Below, in pieces: positions 8,234 through 16,386 of a DNA stretch of 64,000 bases. Each line of letters starts with the position of its first letter. The stretch's first letter is position 1. The position numbers and the translations under genes are program-made. The notes beneath the pieces were generated by a model. It was not told the DNA's origin. It ran no database searches and was given only the letters and a program-made list of their open reading frames with translations. Origin of the DNA: Sphingomonadaceae bacterium 3R27C6 (GTDB lineage Bacteria > Pseudomonadota > Alphaproteobacteria > Sphingomonadales > Sphingomonadaceae); NCBI GenBank assembly GCA_005503215.1, contig SCNS01000001.1:1-64000 (forward strand), written 5' to 3'.

Positions 8234-9528
8234 CTTCGCGTATCGCCTCTGTCACCGGCCGCCAGATCTGGGATTCGCGCGGTCGGCCCACGGTTGAGGC
8301 CGAGGTCGTGCTGGAATCGGGTGCGGTCGGCCGGGCTATCGCCCCCGCGGGTGCCTCGCGCGGCGCGCATGAAGCGATCGATCTGCGCGACGGCGGCGCA
8401 GCGTTCGGCGGCTTTGGCGTCAATCGCGCGGTAGCGGGAATCGGATCGGAGATTGCGGGCGCGATCACGGGCATGGATGCGCGCGATCAGGCCGCCATCG
8501 ATACGGCGCTCTGCGCGCTCGACAATACGCCCAACAAGGCGCGGCTTGGCGCGAACGCTGTCGTCGCGGTGTCAATGGCGGTGCTCCACGCCGCCGCGGC
8601 GGATGCGCGCGAACCATTGTGGCGCTATCTCGCGGGCGGGCAAAAGGTGCGCGTGCCGCTCCCCGAAATCCAGATTTTCGGCGGCGGCGCGCATGCGGGG
8701 CGGCGCACCGACGTGCAGGACTTCATGGTGATGTGCCCGAAGGCGGGTAGCTTCCGCCGCGCGCTCGAAATCACCGACGATGTCTATCGCGCCGCGGGCA
8801 AATTGATGGAGGCGAAGGGGCCGCTGTCGGGCGTCGCCGACGAGGGCGGCTGGTGGCCGAATTTCGCGTCGAACGAGGATGCGCTGGGCACGCTGACAAA
8901 GGCGATCGAGGCGAGCGGGCACCGCGCGGGCGAGGATGTGTTCATCTCGCTCGACATCGCGGCGAATGAATTGGGCGATGCCGACGGCTATAATCTCGCG
9001 CTCGACGACGGACGCTTGTCGGGCGAGGCGATGGCGGCCCGCATTATCGACTGGGCGAAGCGCTATCCGATCCTGTCGATCGAGGATCCGGCGGGGCAGG
9101 ATGACTGGACGACGATGGCGGCGGTGACCGCGGCGATCGGCGAGCGGGTGCAGATCATCGGCGACGATGTGCTCGTCACCAGTGCCGCGCGCGTCGAACG
9201 CGCGGGCGACGCGGCGGTGTGCAACGCCGCGCTGATCAAGGTCAATCAGGTCGGCACGGTAACCGAGGCGAAGGCGGCGCTCGACGCCGCCGTTGCGCGC
9301 GGCTGGGGCGCGATCGTCTCGGCGCGATCGGGCGAGAGCGAGGATGTCACCATCGCGCATCTGGCAACGGGATGGGACGCGGGGCAGCTCAAGGTCGGCA
9401 GCTTCACGCGCTCCGAGCGCATGGCGAAGTGGAACGAGATGTTGCGGATCGAGGAAGCGATGGGCGGCGACGCCGAGTTCGCGGGCTTCTCTGCCTTCGC
9501 GGGATCGATCGGCCGGGTCGCGGCATGA
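8230..9528 (+). CDS. Divergent enolase (phosphopyruvate-hydratase family) with altered active site
   Basis: A 432-residue enolase of full length. Kept residues by alignment with classical enolases are the mobile-loop Ser43 (GAS), His155 (GGGAHA), Glu205 (DEGG), metal ligands Asp242, Glu285 and Asp312, catalytic Lys337 (LIKVNQ), Arg366 and Lys388. Changed ones are Thr to Arg after the loop Ser, catalytic-pair Glu to Asp164 (VQDFM), and the His of the usual SHRSGE motif to Ala365 (SARSGE). Metal and base chemistry seem preserved while the substrate pocket differs. It is embedded between a kinase and a D-2-hydroxyacid dehydrogenase by 4-nt overlaps, so it is unlikely to be the housekeeping enolase. 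It probably dehydrates a phosphorylated hydroxy acid other than 2-phosphoglycerate. Confidence 0.88.
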   Translation: MTSRIASVTGRQIWDSRGRPTVEAEVVLESGAVGRAIAPAGASRGAHEAIDLRDGGAAFGGFGVNRAVAGIGSEIAGAITGMDARDQAAIDTALCALDNTPNKARLGANAVVAVSMAVLHAAAADAREPLWRYLAGGQKVRVPLPEIQIFGGGAHAGRRTDVQDFMVMCPKAGSFRRALEITDDVYRAAGKLMEAKGPLSGVADEGGWWPNFASNEDALGTLTKAIEASGHRAGEDVFISLDIAANELGDADGYNLALDDGRLSGEAMAARIIDWAKRYPILSIEDPAGQDDWTTMAAVTAAIGERVQIIGDDVLVTSAARVERAGDAAVCNAALIKVNQVGTVTEAKAALDAAVARGWGAIVSARSGESEDVTIAHLATGWDAGQLKVGSFTRSERMAKWNEMLRIEEAMGGDAEFAGFSAFAGSIGRVAA

Positions 9529-10445
9529 TCGTCCTCCACGCCCGCCCAAGCCCGGGATTCCGCGAGGCGGTCGATGCGATCTTCGGCCCCGGTGTGGTAA
9601 CGCATGTCGACGAGGCGGCGCCGCTCGATGCAGTCGCGCCGGACATCACCGCGCTGCTCCACGTCCTGACGCCCGTGACACCCGAATTCATCGCGTCCGC
9701 ACCGAAGCTGAAGCTGATTCAGAAACTCGGCGTCGGGGTGAACACGATCGCGCTCGACGCGGCGCGCGATCACGGCGTCGCCGTCTGCAACATGCCCGGC
9801 ACGAACAGCCAGGCGGTCGCCGAAATGGCGCTGTCGCTGATGATGGCGGTGCTCCGCCGCACCTGCTTCTTCGACGCGCGCACGCGCGCGGGCGAGGGGT
9901 GGACGGCCGACCCGTCCGAACTCGACAATGTGGGGGAGGTTGGCGGGCGCACCGTGGGGCTCGTCGGTTTCGGCCATTCGGCGCAGCTGCTCGCGCCGGT
10001 CCTGGCGGCGCTCGGGGCGAAGGTCGTCTACACCGCGCGCAATCGCCGCGAATGCCCATATGAATATAGGTATTTCAACGACTTGATCGCTGAAGCTGAT
10101 ATCGTTTCGCTGCACATTCCGCTCACCGACGAGACGCGCGCGAGTGTCGATCCGTTCGCGATGAAGAAGGGGGCGGTGCTCGTGAACACCGCGCGCGGCG
10201 AGCTGGTCGATCAGGCGCGGCTGGTCGAGGCGCTGACCACCGGCCATCTGCGCGGTGCCGGGCTCGATGTTTTCGCCGAAGAACCGCTACCGCGTGGCAA
10301 TCCGCTGCTCGGTTTGCCGGGCGTCGTGCTCGCACCGCATATCGCATGGCTCACTCCCGAAACGCTCGTGCGCAGCCTGACGGTCGCGCATGAAAATTGT
10401 CGCCGTCTCGTGGCGGGTGAAACCCTTCTTCATCAGGTGGTCTAA
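9525..10445 (+). CDS. D-2-hydroxyacid dehydrogenase (phosphoglycerate-dehydrogenase-like)
   Basis: A 306-residue NAD-dependent D-2-hydroxyacid dehydrogenase. The substrate-domain motif KLGVGVNTIALDAA is followed by a Rossmann glycine motif GFGHSA (about 148), then the catalytic Arg in NTARGELVD (about 224), Glu in LDVFAEEPLP (about 253) and His in APHIAWLTPE (about 272). It interconverts 2-hydroxy and 2-oxo acids. The third glycine of the usual GxGxxG motif is Ala, as in some relatives. The ATG overlaps the enolase stop by 4 nt, and the stop shares 1 nt with the next ATG. In this order it would reduce or oxidise the 2-oxo/2-hydroxy acid formed after the enolase step. Confidence 0.88.
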   Translation: MIVLHARPSPGFREAVDAIFGPGVVTHVDEAAPLDAVAPDITALLHVLTPVTPEFIASAPKLKLIQKLGVGVNTIALDAARDHGVAVCNMPGTNSQAVAEMALSLMMAVLRRTCFFDARTRAGEGWTADPSELDNVGEVGGRTVGLVGFGHSAQLLAPVLAALGAKVVYTARNRRECPYEYRYFNDLIAEADIVSLHIPLTDETRASVDPFAMKKGAVLVNTARGELVDQARLVEALTTGHLRGAGLDVFAEEPLPRGNPLLGLPGVVLAPHIAWLTPETLVRSLTVAHENCRRLVAGETLLHQVV

Positions 10446-11137
10446 TGTCTCTCCCTATTGTTTTGATAACCGGTCAGCTTTTGACCGACGCCGTGTGGCA
10501 GCCGTTGCTCGATGCCTGGGGCGATCGCGACGTGATCGTCGCCGACAACCGCAGCGACGACACGATCGAGGGTTTCGCGCAGCGCCTGCTCGACAATGCG
10601 CCGCCGCGGTTCGCGCTGGTCGCGCACGCGATGGGGGGCTTCGTCGCTTTCGAGGTGATGCGGCGTGCGCCCGAACGCGTCGTGAAGCTTGCGCTGATCT
10701 CGACACTGGCGTCGGCCGACGGCCCGGCGCAGACCGCGCGGCGGCAGGGCTATATCGATCTCGTCGAAAGCGGCCGGTTCGACCAGGTGGTCGAGGAGCG
10801 CATCCCGATCCTCTTCCCCGAGGAAAAGCGCAGCGACGCGCGCCTGCTCGGTATCGCGCGGCAGATGGCGTCGGATACCGGCGCCGACATCTTCCTCGCG
10901 CAGCAGCGCGCGATCATGGCACGCATCGACAGCCGCCCGCGGCTTGGCGAGATCGTGGTGCCGATCTTGCTGATCTGGGGCGAGAAGGACGGCATCACGA
11001 GCCGCGCGCATCATGACGAGATTCTGGACGCCATCCCGGGGGCGCGGCTCGAAGTCATACCGGATGCGGGGCATCTGCCAACGGTCGAGGCGCCCGAAGT
11101 GGTGGTGCCGTTGCTGACGGATTTCGTCGATCAATAA
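10445..11137 (+). CDS. Alpha/beta-hydrolase-fold protein lacking the nucleophilic serine
   Basis: A 230-residue alpha/beta-hydrolase-fold protein. The elbow that is normally GHSMGG reads AHAMGG, with Ala62 (codon GCG) where the nucleophile should be. The Asp (WGEKDGI) and His (DAGHLPTVE) positions of the triad are still present. Loss of only the serine suggests either a changed chemistry, such as a non-hydrolytic lyase or C-C bond role, or a binding protein. It ends the six-gene operon and is followed by an inverted repeat at 11142-11214. The family assignment is firm; the activity is unknown. Confidence 0.8.
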   Translation: MSLPIVLITGQLLTDAVWQPLLDAWGDRDVIVADNRSDDTIEGFAQRLLDNAPPRFALVAHAMGGFVAFEVMRRAPERVVKLALISTLASADGPAQTARRQGYIDLVESGRFDQVVEERIPILFPEEKRSDARLLGIARQMASDTGADIFLAQQRAIMARIDSRPRLGEIVVPILLIWGEKDGITSRAHHDEILDAIPGARLEVIPDAGHLPTVEAPEVVVPLLTDFVDQ

Positions 11138-11141
11138 AGCT

Positions 11142-11214
11142 CGTCATTCCCGCGAAAGCGGGAACCCAGCGAGCGACCGTCACAACTGGGTTCCCGCTTT
11201 CGCGGAAATGACGA
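11142..11214. repeat. Inverted intergenic repeat, family A, copy 1
   Basis: Two inverted arms begin CGTCATTCCCGCGAAAGCGG and end with its complement, around a short variable centre. One base is missing or changed in the right arm (GCGGAAATGACG). Nearly the same element occurs at 20512-20584. It fills the gap between the end of an operon and the convergent MetE-like gene, where it may also act as a bidirectional transcription stop. Confidence 0.9.
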
Positions 11215-11220
11215 CGATAG

Positions 11221-12279
11221 CTACTTGAGCTCCGCCCGCACCAGCGCGGTCCCATCCACCATCGCCTTGAGCTTTGCCTGCGAATGCTCGCGGCTGTGGT
11301 ATTTCATCCCGCAGTCGGGCGCGATCCAGAGGCGCTCGGCGTCGACATAGCGCAGCGCCTCGCGGATGCGGCCCGCGACGACCTCGGGGGTCTCGACCTC
11401 GGGGATCGACAGGTCGAGCACGCCGTACATGATCGTCTTGGTCGGCAGCTCGGCGAGGATAGCGGGGTCGAGCCCGGGCTGTGCCGCCTCGATCGAAATC
11501 ACGTCGATCGCCGACGCCTCGAGTTCGGCGAGGAAGTCATAGGCTTTGGGTTTCGGCCCCGTCGCCCCCGCGCCGTGATGCACCATCGCATAGCCGAAAC
11601 AGATATGGAGTGCGGTCGTGCCGCCGACGCCGTCGAGCGCGCGGTTGATCGCCTCGATCGCATAGCTGTTCGCCTCGGCGGCGCGCGCCTGCAGATAGGG
11701 TTCGTCGAGCTGGACGACGTCGACTCCCGCCGCGAACAGATCCTTCACCTCGGCATTGACCGCATCGGCATAGTCCATCGCGAGCGACCGCGCGTCGGGA
11801 TAATAGCCGTTCTCGGCCTGCTGCGTCATCGTGAAGGGGCCGGGCAGGGTGAGCTTCACGGGCTTCGTTGAATGACGACGGAGGAAGGCGGCGTCCTGCG
11901 CCTCGATCGGCGCGACGCGGCGGATCGGGCCCGAAACGAGCGGCACCGGATTCGCGTTGCCGGTGCGGTCGACCGCAGTGCCATGCTTTTCGCGGTCGAT
12001 CCCCGACAGCGCGGTCGCGAGGCGGTTCGAATAGCTTTCACGGCGCATTTCGCCGTCGCCGACGATGTCGATGCCGAGCTCTTCCTGATCGCGGATCGCC
12101 ATCAAGGTGGCGGCTTCCTGCGCGTCGGCGAGCCAGGGTTCAGGGACGCGCCACAACGTCTCGGCGCGCACGCGCGGGGGCAGGCTGGCCTTCAGCCGCT
12201 CGCGGTCGATCAGCCAGTCAGGCTGGGGGTAGCTTCCGACGATCGTTGTCGGCAGGATGGGGTGGTCGAACAAAGCCAT
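11221..12279 (-). CDS. MetE C-terminal-domain-like zinc methyltransferase (cobalamin-independent methionine synthase II family)
   Basis: A 352-residue protein with only the catalytic barrel of cobalamin-independent methionine synthase. It starts with the typical TTIVGSYPQPDWL. Zinc ligands by family comparison are His225 and Cys227 (HICFGYAM) and Cys323 (PDCGMKYH); Glu193 (QLDEPYLQ) is also in place. The N-terminal folate-binding half of MetE is absent. Stand-alone members transfer methyl or alkyl groups between thiols and diverse donors, and epoxyalkane:CoM transferase belongs to this superfamily. ATG at 12279 is preferred, but an in-frame ATG at 12288 is possible. It is divergent from an acyl-CoA ligase with a shared palindromic operator at 12310, so a catabolic demethylase or thiol-transferase role is plausible. 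Confidence 0.83.
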   Translation of the reverse strand: MALFDHPILPTTIVGSYPQPDWLIDRERLKASLPPRVRAETLWRVPEPWLADAQEAATLMAIRDQEELGIDIVGDGEMRRESYSNRLATALSGIDREKHGTAVDRTGNANPVPLVSGPIRRVAPIEAQDAAFLRRHSTKPVKLTLPGPFTMTQQAENGYYPDARSLAMDYADAVNAEVKDLFAAGVDVVQLDEPYLQARAAEANSYAIEAINRALDGVGGTTALHICFGYAMVHHGAGATGPKPKAYDFLAELEASAIDVISIEAAQPGLDPAILAELPTKTIMYGVLDLSIPEVETPEVVAGRIREALRYVDAERLWIAPDCGMKYHSREHSQAKLKAMVDGTALVRAELK

Positions 12280-12309
12280 TCCTCTCATTTTTGGGCTGGC
12301 CAAACATTT

Positions 12310-12325
12310 GCTTAGTATTCTATCT
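12310..12325. promoter_or_regulatory. Palindromic operator, copy 4 (MetE-like / acyl-CoA ligase divergent gap)
   Basis: GCTTAG-TATT-CTATCT. The core TTAG-TATT-CTA matches copy 1. It lies 30 nt upstream of the MetE-like ATG and 33 nt upstream of the ligase ATG, so one bound dimer could control both genes. Confidence 0.6.
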
Positions 12326-12358
12326 AATTCAAGTCGAAACGACGGTTGGGAGAGCAAA

Positions 12359-13924
12359 ATGATCGATCTGGAGGCCATCCGGACGCTGGCGGATATTCCC
12401 GCGGCGCAGGCGCGGGCGCGGGGGCAGGCGACCGCGGTGAAATTCGGGGAGCGCGAGACGAGCTTTGCCGCGCTCGACGCGCGCTCGAACCGCGTCGGAC
12501 ATGCGTTGATCGCGGCGGGCGTGGCGCCTGGCGACCGCGTCTCGGCGCTGACCAAGAACCACGACAGCTGGTATCCGCTCTTCTTTGGCACCGCGCGTGC
12601 GCGCGCCTGTTTCGCGCCGATCAACTGCCGACTCGCGCCGGCCGAGATCGGCTTCATCCTGGGCGATGCGGCACCGAAGCTGCTGTTCGTCGGCGAGGAT
12701 TTTTTCGATTGCGCGCTCGCCGCGGTTGCCGATCTGGCGTCGCCGCCCAGACTGATAGCGCTCTATGGCGAACACCCCGCGTTCGAGCCGTTTGATGCAT
12801 GGCTCGGCGATGCATCCGAAGCACCGCTCGCCGATCCGCCTGAGCTCACCGACGATGTGCTCCAGCTCTATACGAGTGGGACGACCGGCCTGCCGAAGGG
12901 CGTCGTGCTCACCAACGCCAACTACCGCACCTTCCTCGAGGCCGCGACCGAGGTCGACGGCTTTGCCTATGGCGAGGACGAGACGGTGATGATCGTCATG
13001 CCGCTGTTCCACGTCGCGGGCACGAACGTCAGCTTTTCAGGGCTCGCACAGGGCGGCCGGCTTGTGCTCGTCAAGGATTTTACCGCGGCCGACGCGGTGC
13101 GGATGATGCGCGAGGAAAATGTCGCGCACGCCTTCCTCGCGCCCGCGATGATCCAGATGATGCTGCTCCAGCCCGACGCGAACAGTGGCGCCTATCCCGC
13201 GCTCAAGTCGATCGCCTATGGCGCCTCGCCGATCGCCGAGGATGTGCTGCGCCGCGCGCGCGCGACCTTCGGCTGCGATTTCGTGCAATTTTACGGCATG
13301 ACCGAGTCTGCCGGGGGTGGTTCTTACCTGTCGCCGAGCGCGCATGACCTACCGGGCAAGCTCACCTCGTGCGGCAAGCCCTGGCCGGGCGCCGCGATGG
13401 CGATCCTGGGCGGCGATGGCCGCGAGCTCGGCGAGGGCGAGATCGGCGAGATCGCGATTCGCGGCGGCATCGTGATGAAGGGCTATTGGAACCGCGCCGC
13501 GGCGACCGAGGAGACGCTCGCGGGCGGCTGGCTCCACACCGGCGACGTCGGCTATCGCGACGCCGATGGCTTCTACTACGTCCATGACCGCATCAAGGAT
13601 ATGATCGTGTCGGGCGGCGAGAATGTCTATCCGGCCGAGGTTGAGAGCGCGATCATGGGCTGCCCCGGCGTCGCCGACGTCGCGGTGATCGGGGTGCCCG
13701 ACGACAAATGGGGCGAGGGCGTCAAGGCGCTGATCGTGCCCGCGGCCGGGGCGACGCTCGACCCTGCCGATGTCATCGCCTGGGCGCGCGAGCGGATCGC
13801 GGCATACAAGATCCCCAAGAGCGTGGAGTTCATCGACGCGCTGCCGCGCAATCCGTCGGGCAAGGTGCTGCGCCGTGAATTGCGCGCGCCCTATTGGGAA
13901 GGGCGTGATCGCGCGGTGGGTTAG
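12359..13924 (+). CDS. Acyl-CoA synthetase (AMP-forming, second)
   Basis: A 521-residue ANL-superfamily ligase. Motifs are the ATP loop YTSGTTGLPKG near residue 178, FYGMTES near 312, GWLHTGDVGYRDADGFYYVHD near 394, and the C-terminal catalytic lysine in RNPSGKVLRREL near 506. ATG at 12359 follows GGGAGAGCAAA; an open frame continues upstream across the operator but has no start with a ribosome site. It makes a CoA thioester from a carboxylic acid and closely resembles short-chain or aryl-CoA ligases. It is transcribed alone and followed by a repeat. With the ligase at 4465 and the CoA-transferase at 25918, the regulon has three separate ways to make a CoA ester. Confidence 0.9.
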   Translation: MIDLEAIRTLADIPAAQARARGQATAVKFGERETSFAALDARSNRVGHALIAAGVAPGDRVSALTKNHDSWYPLFFGTARARACFAPINCRLAPAEIGFILGDAAPKLLFVGEDFFDCALAAVADLASPPRLIALYGEHPAFEPFDAWLGDASEAPLADPPELTDDVLQLYTSGTTGLPKGVVLTNANYRTFLEAATEVDGFAYGEDETVMIVMPLFHVAGTNVSFSGLAQGGRLVLVKDFTAADAVRMMREENVAHAFLAPAMIQMMLLQPDANSGAYPALKSIAYGASPIAEDVLRRARATFGCDFVQFYGMTESAGGGSYLSPSAHDLPGKLTSCGKPWPGAAMAILGGDGRELGEGEIGEIAIRGGIVMKGYWNRAAATEETLAGGWLHTGDVGYRDADGFYYVHDRIKDMIVSGGENVYPAEVESAIMGCPGVADVAVIGVPDDKWGEGVKALIVPAAGATLDPADVIAWARERIAAYKIPKSVEFIDALPRNPSGKVLRRELRAPYWEGRDRAVG

Positions 13925-13991
13925 GCGCGGCGTCGCTTTGGGGTGGGAAGCGTCGGCTAGGGTGGCGAACTGCCGCAACTTAACCCACTTT

Positions 13992-14084
13992 CGTCATCCC
14001 GGGCTTGATCCGGGATCCCGCTTTTTTGAGCCACTCACTGGCTTCGACATCAAGCGGACCCCGGATCAAGTCCGGGGTGACGAT
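13992..14084. repeat. Inverted intergenic repeat, family B, copy 1
   Basis: Arms TCATCCCGGGCTTGATCCGG and GGATCAAGTCCGGGGTGACG are inverted around about 35 variable bases. A second copy is at 25069-25144. It occupies the convergent gap between the ligase and the VOC gene, next to a separate terminator hairpin. Confidence 0.88.
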
Positions 14085-14132
14085 GATTTGTAAGGCCGCT
14101 CCCGGTCGATAATCGACATTTCGCCGCCTTCC

Positions 14133-14160
14133 AAAAAAGAACCCGGCCAAAAGGCCGGGT
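14133..14160 (-). terminator. Rho-independent terminator of the 19.6-14.2 kb operon
   Basis: The hairpin ACCCGGCC-AAAA-GGCCGGGT has an 8-bp perfect stem. On the minus strand it is followed by TTCTTTTTT (plus-strand 14131-14139). It lies 35 nt after the stop of the VOC gene, the last gene of the seven-gene minus-strand operon. Confidence 0.85.
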
Positions 14161-14194
14161 CCAGGAGGAGTTCCCAGTGTACTTTTGGGAATGT

Positions 14195-14788
14195 CTATTC
14201 GGCGGGCACCGGGTTGCGGCCGGTAATGAAGCCTTCGCGCTTCGTGCCGTCGGCCTGCACCGGATCGTGCGCGACGTCGCTTTCGTCGAATTCCTTGGTC
14301 CACGCCGCGAACTCGAGGCAGACGCCATCGGGATCGAAGAAATAGACCGAGCGGACGAAGACGCCGGGGTGAAGCTCGGCCGACGCCTGCATCGGTGAAT
14401 CGTCGTGGTTGAGCACGGGGGTCACTTCGATGCCCTTGGCGATCAGCCGCTGGTAATAATCGTCGAACTTGTCGGCACGGACGTTGATCGCGATGTGGTT
14501 CATCGACCCGTGTGCCGACACGAAGCTGCCCCGCGTCGGCAGTGCCGCGGGGGCCGAGATACCCGGAACGGCTTCGGGCGCATCGGGGAACCAGAAGAAG
14601 GCGAGACTGTCGCCATTGCCGATGTCGAAGAAGAAATGCTGGCCGCGCCCGCCGGGCAGGTCGATCGTCTTGGTCAGCGGCATGCCGAGCGTGTCGCGGT
14701 AAAATTCGACCGTCTTCGCCATATCCTTGCACACGAGCGCGAGGTGGTTGACCCCGCAGAATTCGAATTCGCTATTTGCTGCAGCCAT
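14195..14788 (-). CDS. VOC-family (glyoxalase/extradiol dioxygenase-like) protein
   Basis: A 197-residue vicinal-oxygen-chelate protein with two beta-alpha-beta modules. The first has VNHLALVCKDMAKTVEFYRD, the second MNHIAINV, and VCLEFAAW closes the fold. The two His and the Glu are the usual metal ligands. Members include glyoxalase, dioxygenases and epimerases. It is the last gene of the minus-strand operon and is followed by a terminator at 14133. Next to a GST and an SMP-30 lactonase-like protein it could process a ring or glutathionylated intermediate, but the reaction is not determined. Confidence 0.83.
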   Translation of the reverse strand: MAAANSEFEFCGVNHLALVCKDMAKTVEFYRDTLGMPLTKTIDLPGGRGQHFFFDIGNGDSLAFFWFPDAPEAVPGISAPAALPTRGSFVSAHGSMNHIAINVRADKFDDYYQRLIAKGIEVTPVLNHDDSPMQASAELHPGVFVRSVYFFDPDGVCLEFAAWTKEFDESDVAHDPVQADGTKREGFITGRNPVPAE

Positions 14789-14806
14789 GATCCGTCTCCT
14801 TGTGGT

Positions 14807-15424
14807 TCAGTTTGCGTTGACGCTGGGGCGGCTTTTCATCCGCTCGTACCAGCGCACGATGTTGGTGAATGCGGGGTCGATCGGCTGGCCGACCGTCGCG
14901 CCGAAATCGAGAAAGGCGAAGAGCATGATGTCGGCGAGGCTGAGCGCGTCACCCGCGATGAATTCGCGCCCGGCGATCTGCGCGTCGAGCCATTCGATCC
15001 CGTCCTGCGCGGTGGCTTTCAGCCCCGGCGCGGCCTCGGGCAGGCAGCGTAGCCGCGATTCGAACAACGGCAGGCCTTCGGCAAATCGGAAACCATTGGT
15101 GAGCGGCTCGCAAATCTTGAGGTCGACGCGGCGCGTCCACATGCGCGTCGTGGCGCGCTCTTCGGGCGTCGCTCCGATCAGCGTCGGTTCGGGAAAACGC
15201 TCGTCGAGATATTCGCAGATCGCGGTGACTTCGCAGACGAAACTGCCGTCGTCTAGTTCGAGCGCGGGGGTCTGACCGGCGGGATTTACATCGACATTAT
15301 ACGGCGCGCGCCGGTTCTCGCCGCCGCGCAGGTCGACGCTGACCTCGGGGATCTCGATACCCTTTTCGGCCATGAAAAGCTTCACGACGCGCGGGTTGGG
15401 GCCAACGCTGTTATAGAATTTCAT
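14807..15424 (-). CDS. Glutathione S-transferase family protein (1)
   Basis: A 205-residue protein with a thioredoxin-fold N-terminus (MKFYNSVGPNPRVVKLFMAEKG) and an all-alpha C-terminus containing LSLADIMLFAFLDF. The cis-Pro glutathione site is in NPAGQTPALELDDG, and the gamma-glutamyl site is CEVTAICEYLDE, where the usual ES pair is altered to EV. ATG at 15424 follows GGAGAGGATAAG; an upstream ATG at 15451 lacks a ribosome site. It lies between SMP-30 and VOC genes of the same operon. It differs from the three other GSTs of the region, so the cluster holds more than one GST class. Confidence 0.87.
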   Translation of the reverse strand: MKFYNSVGPNPRVVKLFMAEKGIEIPEVSVDLRGGENRRAPYNVDVNPAGQTPALELDDGSFVCEVTAICEYLDERFPEPTLIGATPEERATTRMWTRRVDLKICEPLTNGFRFAEGLPLFESRLRCLPEAAPGLKATAQDGIEWLDAQIAGREFIAGDALSLADIMLFAFLDFGATVGQPIDPAFTNIVRWYERMKSRPSVNAN

Positions 15425-15471
15425 CTTATCCTCTCCCCGTCTCTTTATCATCTTGCGGGTTAATCGTCAAC

Positions 15472-16386
15472 TTAGTTGACGGTTAACCCGGGGCGCGGCC
15501 AGCGGACACGATACAGCGTCCCCGTCGTCGATGCCGTAATATAAGCATCGCGCCGATCGGCGCCGCCAAAGGCGATGTTGGTGATCCCGACATCGGGTAG
15601 CGGCACGAATTCCGAGCCGCCGCCATCGGGGTCGAAAATCGTGATCCCGCCCTCGACCATCGTGCCGACGCAGATGCGCCCGCTCTCCTCGATCGCCATG
15701 CTGTCGAGCAGGCGGAAGGCGGGCGGCGTGCCGACGAAGCGCCCGGGCGCCCACGGTGGTGGCGGGGCGAGTTCGCCGGGCGCCACGATGTCCATCGCCC
15801 AGACGCGCGCGGTCATCGTCTCGCTGACGTAGAGCGTCTTGCCGTCGGGGGAGAGGCCGATGCCGTTCGGCCCCATCATGTCGGCGCGCTGGCGGCTGAT
15901 CTTCGACCCGTCGGCGGCGGCATGATAAATCGCGCCATGGTCGCGGCCGGTGTCGCGCACCTGGCCATGATCGGTGAACCAGAAACCCCCGTCGGCATCG
16001 AACACGATATCGTTCGGTCCCTTGAGCCGCTCGCCCTCGAAGCTGTCGTAAAGCGTCGTCACTGCGCCGGTGGTCAGGTCGACGCGCTGGATCGACCCGC
16101 AGGCTTCGGCATGCGCGGCGTGACCGGGGAACAGCAGGCCGCCCGCCTCGATCCATTCGAAGCCGCCATTGTTGCACACATAGGCCGCGCCGTCGGGCCC
16201 GATCGCGAGGCCGTTCGGACCGCCGCCGAGTTCGGCAACGACCGACAGGCTGCCATCGGGCAGGGCGCGCGTCAGCGTCCCGCGCGCGATCTCGACGAGC
16301 AGCACCGAGCCGTCGGCCATCGGCACCGGGCCTTCGGGAAAGCGCAGCCCTGTCGCGAAGACTTGAGGCGGGCCGTAGCCGTTCAT
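15472..16386 (-). CDS. SMP-30/gluconolactonase/LRE family protein
   Basis: A 304-residue six-bladed beta-propeller of the SMP-30/gluconolactonase family. The first-blade metal Glu is in LRFPEGPVPM, followed by the Asn in LKGPNDIVFD and the late Asp in LLDSMAIEESG. No signal peptide, so it is cytoplasmic. Members hydrolyse lactones with a divalent metal. The ATG overlaps the stop of the upstream CMD gene by 4 nt. A lactonase fits an aromatic or cyclic substrate that gives a lactone after ring cleavage, consistent with the CMD and VOC neighbours, though none of these proves it. Confidence 0.88.
   Translation of the reverse strand: MNGYGPPQVFATGLRFPEGPVPMADGSVLLVEIARGTLTRALPDGSLSVVAELGGGPNGLAIGPDGAAYVCNNGGFEWIEAGGLLFPGHAAHAEACGSIQRVDLTTGAVTTLYDSFEGERLKGPNDIVFDADGGFWFTDHGQVRDTGRDHGAIYHAAADGSKISRQRADMMGPNGIGLSPDGKTLYVSETMTARVWAMDIVAPGELAPPPPWAPGRFVGTPPAFRLLDSMAIEESGRICVGTMVEGGITIFDPDGGGSEFVPLPDVGITNIAFGGADRRDAYITASTTGTLYRVRWPRPGLTVN

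Noticed and set aside
15455..15500. Inverted repeat near GTTAA-TCGTCAAC-TTAGTTGACGGTTAAC as another copy of the regulon operator
   Set aside because: It shares only the CTTAG core and lies at the end of the SMP-30 gene inside an operon. It may be a chance palindrome or a weak hairpin.
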